55,607 bases of DNA from Myxococcales bacterium (GTDB lineage Bacteria > Myxococcota_A > UBA9042), in assembly GCA_023954815.1 (NCBI GenBank), contig JAGSHB010000016.1:1-55607 (forward strand). Reading direction: 5' to 3'. A model generated the notes under the pieces. It ran no database searches, was not told the DNA's origin, and worked only from the letters and a program-made list of their open reading frames with translations. Each line of letters opens with the position of its first letter. Within the stretch, counting starts at the first letter, position 1. Shown piece after piece: positions 52,776 to 55,607 of this stretch. The position numbers and the translations under genes are program-made.

Positions 52776-55607
52776 ATGCGCTCAGCCCCATCCCTCGTTC
52801 ACGAAACCGTCGCCTCGCATCCCCCAAATGAGCCCTCTGCGTGGTGTCGGTTGGTGATCGTCTGCCTGCTCGCCACGGCTCAGATGGCTTGTGAACCTTC
52901 GCAGGAGCCCCTCGCCCCGCCCATTGCGCCTCCGACCGCAGCGTCTCCCGCGGGCTTGGCCCAGGCTGGCTCGCTTGCGGCCACCTCGCCCTCACACAGC
53001 GACGCAAAGCCTGGATCATCGAGCAAGCGAACGGGGCCCCCTCTGAGCGCCACATCTCGCACCGATAACCTCGACGTCTTGGGCAAGGCCGTGCCGCGAG
53101 AACTCATCCCCGCCCAAGCCGCGCCGTTTCAGCTCACGTCCAGCGATGGCACGGGGCTCCTGCTGCGCTCGGTAGATGCCAAAGTCGTGGTCGACGGACC
53201 GCTGGCGTTCACCGAGCTGCACCTGACCTTCGACAATCCGGTCGCTCGGCAGATCGAGGGGCGGTTCTCGATCACCTTGCCGCCGGGGGCGGGCGTGAGT
53301 CGCTTTGCCATGAAGACGGGCGGTCGTTGGATGGAGGGCGAAATGGTGGAGCGCCAACGTGCCCGGCGAATCTACGAGGACTACCTCCACAAACGTCAAG
53401 ATCCGGCGCTACTCGAAGTGGACGCGGGCAATCGATTTCGAGCGCGCGTGTTTCCCATCCCCGCCCGTGGCCAGAAGCAGCTGATAATCGCCTGGAGCCA
53501 AGAGCGCACGGACCCGAAAGCCGCATATCGACTTCCCCTGGTCGGCCTGCCGACACTGGATCAATTGCGTGTCCAAGCCTGGTTGTATGGTCGCCAAGGT
53601 GTGCCCAAGCGGGTGTCACTGCATCGCTCTGAGCTGCAGCCGGCCGTCGACTTTGAGTTGTACCCGTCCGCCCTGGGCCGCACCGTTTCGGGATTGCGCA
53701 GCGGTCGGGTGGCGATGGCGCAGATCACGGCGACAGCCGACACCGAACCCAGTCGCCATGAGCACGCGTGGCTGCTGATCGACACCTCTGCATCCACCAT
53801 TCGCTACCAAGGCGCGACATTGGCCCTGCTCGCCCGCATGGGAGAGGTGCTGGCGTCAGCCGGTGTGGGTCGCGTCTCCGTCGTGGCGTTTGACCAGACC
53901 GCCGAGCGTATTTGGGAAGGGGCGCCATCGCAGATTGGTGACGCGAAGAAGCTTCTGATGAATCGCGGAGCCATGGGGGCGTCCGATTTGGGCAACGCGC
54001 TGGCCCAGGTCGCGAAGCTGAGCACATCGAAGGTGCCGTCGCGTCTGATCATTGTCAGTGACGGCGTGGTGACCGCTGGGCTTCGTGAGCCAGACGCGCT
54101 GAGGGAACGTGTGCGCACCCTCAACAGCCGCCACATCGCGCGCGTGGACGCCGTGAGCGTGGCGTCGGCGCGGGATGAACCCCTGCTCACCAGTCTGGTC
54201 CAGGGGCAACTCAACGAGGACGGCGTCTTCATTCGCCCGGGTGCAGACGGCGCTGGGCTGGAGCGATTGGCCCAAAGCACCAAGGCGCCGATTCAGGTCG
54301 CGGTTCCTGGTGCGAAGTGGGTGTGGCCCCGGACAATCGTGGGGCTGCAGGCCGGCCAGAGCGCCCTGGTTTGGGCCGAGCTGCCAGCCGACGCGCCGTT
54401 TTCGGTCAAGCTGACCGGCGGTATCGAGCGCACGGTTGTCCCAACCACCCGCGCTGCCATGGCGCCCCTGCTTGAGCGCGCGTGGGTGCAGGCGCGTATC
54501 GCGATGCTGTCTGCGGCCCATCAGGCCGGAAATCCGGGGGCTCGCGCCCGTTTGAAGCTGCAAGCGGTGGCACTGTCGGTCCGTCATCGCGTGCTCAGCC
54601 CGTGGACGGCGCTGCTGGTTCTGGAAAATGACAGAGAGTTGCGCCGCTACGGCATTTCTCCAACCAGCGCGGCGAATATTCTGACCATTACGGGCGATGG
54701 GCGGGCCGCGCGACTGAGTCGGCGGGCGCTCTATCGCCGGTGGCATCGAGACGAATCGCACATCCACTCGCAACTCCATCGGGCGAACGACAAGACCAAG
54801 AAGCTCGGCGGCAAGTACAAGGCATCCCGCCGTCCGCGCTCTCAGAACAAGGACATCGCCGCTGCGCTAGATAGCGAAGTCGCCCGCAAAGAGGGGCCCA
54901 GTCAACGCGCTCAGCCAAGTGAGCCCGGTCAGCGCCGGCGTCCGCTCGCTCGCCTCGCGCCCGGCGGTTTTGCTGAGGATGCGGACGCGCCTGCGAGAGA
55001 ACCGAGCGCGGGTCAAGCAGTGACGCGGCCGCCCGCTCCGAGCCCCGATGCTGCCGAACCCGAAGAAAAGCCCGCTCGTCGACCAGCAGCGACGCCAACG
55101 CCTTCCCGCAGCGGGTCAGCACTGGCCAACAATCGCCCGGTCGCGGGCGTCAGGCAGAGGCGTGCCGATGCGGGGCGCTTCATGGGCGATGCAGCAAACG
55201 TGGCAGTACCATTGGCGAAGGCCGCCGAAGCCCAACCAGCCGCGGAGTTGGAAATCGGGCGCCGCAGCGGCGGCATGGGTTTTCGCCGAGTCGGCTCCGG
55301 CGGTGGCGGCACGGGGCACGGCATCGGCTCCCTACGTGGGCTGGGGAACATCAGCACCGGCTCCGGCTCCGGCACGGCTCGCAGGGCAAGGATCGCGCGT
55401 CGCAGTCCTCCTTCTTTCCCACGTGTGCGCACCACCTCCGTGCGTACTGCCGGCCCGATGACCCCATCGCAGGCGCGGCGCGTGCTACGCCATCGTGCCA
55501 ACCGTCTTGCCCGTTGCGCGTATGGGATCGCCAGCGGCTGGGCCAAAAGCATCTTCCTGGTGGGCCCCAACGGCCGCGTCGAGGAGATCAGCTCCGTTCG
55601 CGGCAGC
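52776..55607 (+). CDS. VIT/vWA-domain lipoprotein with AgmX/PglI-like C-terminus (partial)
   Basis: At least 944 aa; open to the right edge, so the end is missing. ATG at 52776 with AGGAGG about 8 bases upstream. Lipobox QMAC (Cys39). A VIT domain at about 105-235 (FTELHLTFDNPVAR, LPPGAGVSRFAMK, ARRIYEDYLHKRQDPALLE), then a vWA domain with MIDAS motif D336TSAS340 and VVAFDQTAE. After a helical region comes a Gly/Arg-rich stretch with GTGHGIGSLRGLGNIS, then the start of a domain with a conserved-type Cys and IFLVGPNGRVEEIS, like the C-terminal domain of the kinase at 9616. Exported, metal-dependent protein-binding role likely. Confidence 0.88.
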   Translation, partial: MRSAPSLVHETVASHPPNEPSAWCRLVIVCLLATAQMACEPSQEPLAPPIAPPTAASPAGLAQAGSLAATSPSHSDAKPGSSSKRTGPPLSATSRTDNLDVLGKAVPRELIPAQAAPFQLTSSDGTGLLLRSVDAKVVVDGPLAFTELHLTFDNPVARQIEGRFSITLPPGAGVSRFAMKTGGRWMEGEMVERQRARRIYEDYLHKRQDPALLEVDAGNRFRARVFPIPARGQKQLIIAWSQERTDPKAAYRLPLVGLPTLDQLRVQAWLYGRQGVPKRVSLHRSELQPAVDFELYPSALGRTVSGLRSGRVAMAQITATADTEPSRHEHAWLLIDTSASTIRYQGATLALLARMGEVLASAGVGRVSVVAFDQTAERIWEGAPSQIGDAKKLLMNRGAMGASDLGNALAQVAKLSTSKVPSRLIIVSDGVVTAGLREPDALRERVRTLNSRHIARVDAVSVASARDEPLLTSLVQGQLNEDGVFIRPGADGAGLERLAQSTKAPIQVAVPGAKWVWPRTIVGLQAGQSALVWAELPADAPFSVKLTGGIERTVVPTTRAAMAPLLERAWVQARIAMLSAAHQAGNPGARARLKLQAVALSVRHRVLSPWTALLVLENDRELRRYGISPTSAANILTITGDGRAARLSRRALYRRWHRDESHIHSQLHRANDKTKKLGGKYKASRRPRSQNKDIAAALDSEVARKEGPSQRAQPSEPGQRRRPLARLAPGGFAEDADAPAREPSAGQAVTRPPAPSPDAAEPEEKPARRPAATPTPSRSGSALANNRPVAGVRQRRADAGRFMGDAANVAVPLAKAAEAQPAAELEIGRRSGGMGFRRVGSGGGGTGHGIGSLRGLGNISTGSGSGTARRARIARRSPPSFPRVRTTSVRTAGPMTPSQARRVLRHRANRLARCAYGIASGWAKSIFLVGPNGRVEEISSVRGS

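Overview
The window looks like a high-GC chromosome segment from a myxobacterium-like member of the old Deltaproteobacteria (Myxococcota or Bradymonadota). The grounds are two Ser/Thr protein kinases, FHA, PEGA, HEAT and PilZ proteins, many lipoproteins with low-complexity linkers, two AgmX/PglI-type C-terminal domains, and a VIT/vWA protein. No rRNA, tRNA, CRISPR array or phage module was seen. Genus-level placement is not possible by eye.

Layout. 1-5.2 kb (+): an exported FHA protein, then a tightly coupled run of an isopropylmalate synthase-like enzyme, an unusual RCK-pore-RCK ion channel, a PEGA lipoprotein and an unknown protein. 5-9.3 kb: a NahK/APH-type kinase (-), an ECI1-like enoyl-CoA isomerase and CutA (+), and L-aspartate oxidase NadB (-). 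9.6-15.2 kb: a transmembrane Ser/Thr kinase that seems to lack a standard start codon, a TPR-like protein, a Cys-rich lipoprotein and a Pro/Ala-rich lipoprotein. 15.2-18 kb (-): TPP riboswitch, thiC, and a predicted exported His-rich methyltransferase 4 bp downstream. 18.1-19.6 kb (+): Nudix hydrolase, a stand-alone cyclic-nucleotide-binding protein and a small charged protein. 19.7-24.75 kb (-): an eight-gene overlapping operon for cytochrome c maturation (kinase, CcmI-like, unknown membrane protein, CcmA, CcmB, CcmC, CcmD-like, small membrane protein). 25-34 kb: pentapeptide-repeat and PilZ proteins, an operon of two HEAT proteins plus a glutaredoxin lipoprotein, an M50 protease and a large membrane protein with a polybasic tail.

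34.4-42.6 kb (+) is the metabolic centrepiece. It is a cyanophycin island: isoaspartyl dipeptidase IadA, cyanophycinase CphB, cyanophycin synthetase CphA, a second CphA-like protein from which the ATP-grasp domain has been cleanly lost, and an FAD oxidoreductase. CphA would build the Asp/Arg polymer, CphB cut it to beta-Asp-Arg, and IadA split the dipeptide. The roles of the last two proteins are unknown, and they are the best candidates for undescribed biology.

42.6-44.1 kb is an AT-richer insertion. A RAYT-type transposase gene is flanked by inverted 22-bp repeats, one of which supplies the last codons and stop of the neighbouring RND transporter gene. The rest holds that HAE3/MMPL transporter (-) with a divergent TetR regulator, a SulP anion transporter, a MORN-like lipoprotein, a YfiM-like protein, two unknown proteins, and a VIT/vWA/AgmX lipoprotein that runs off the right edge.
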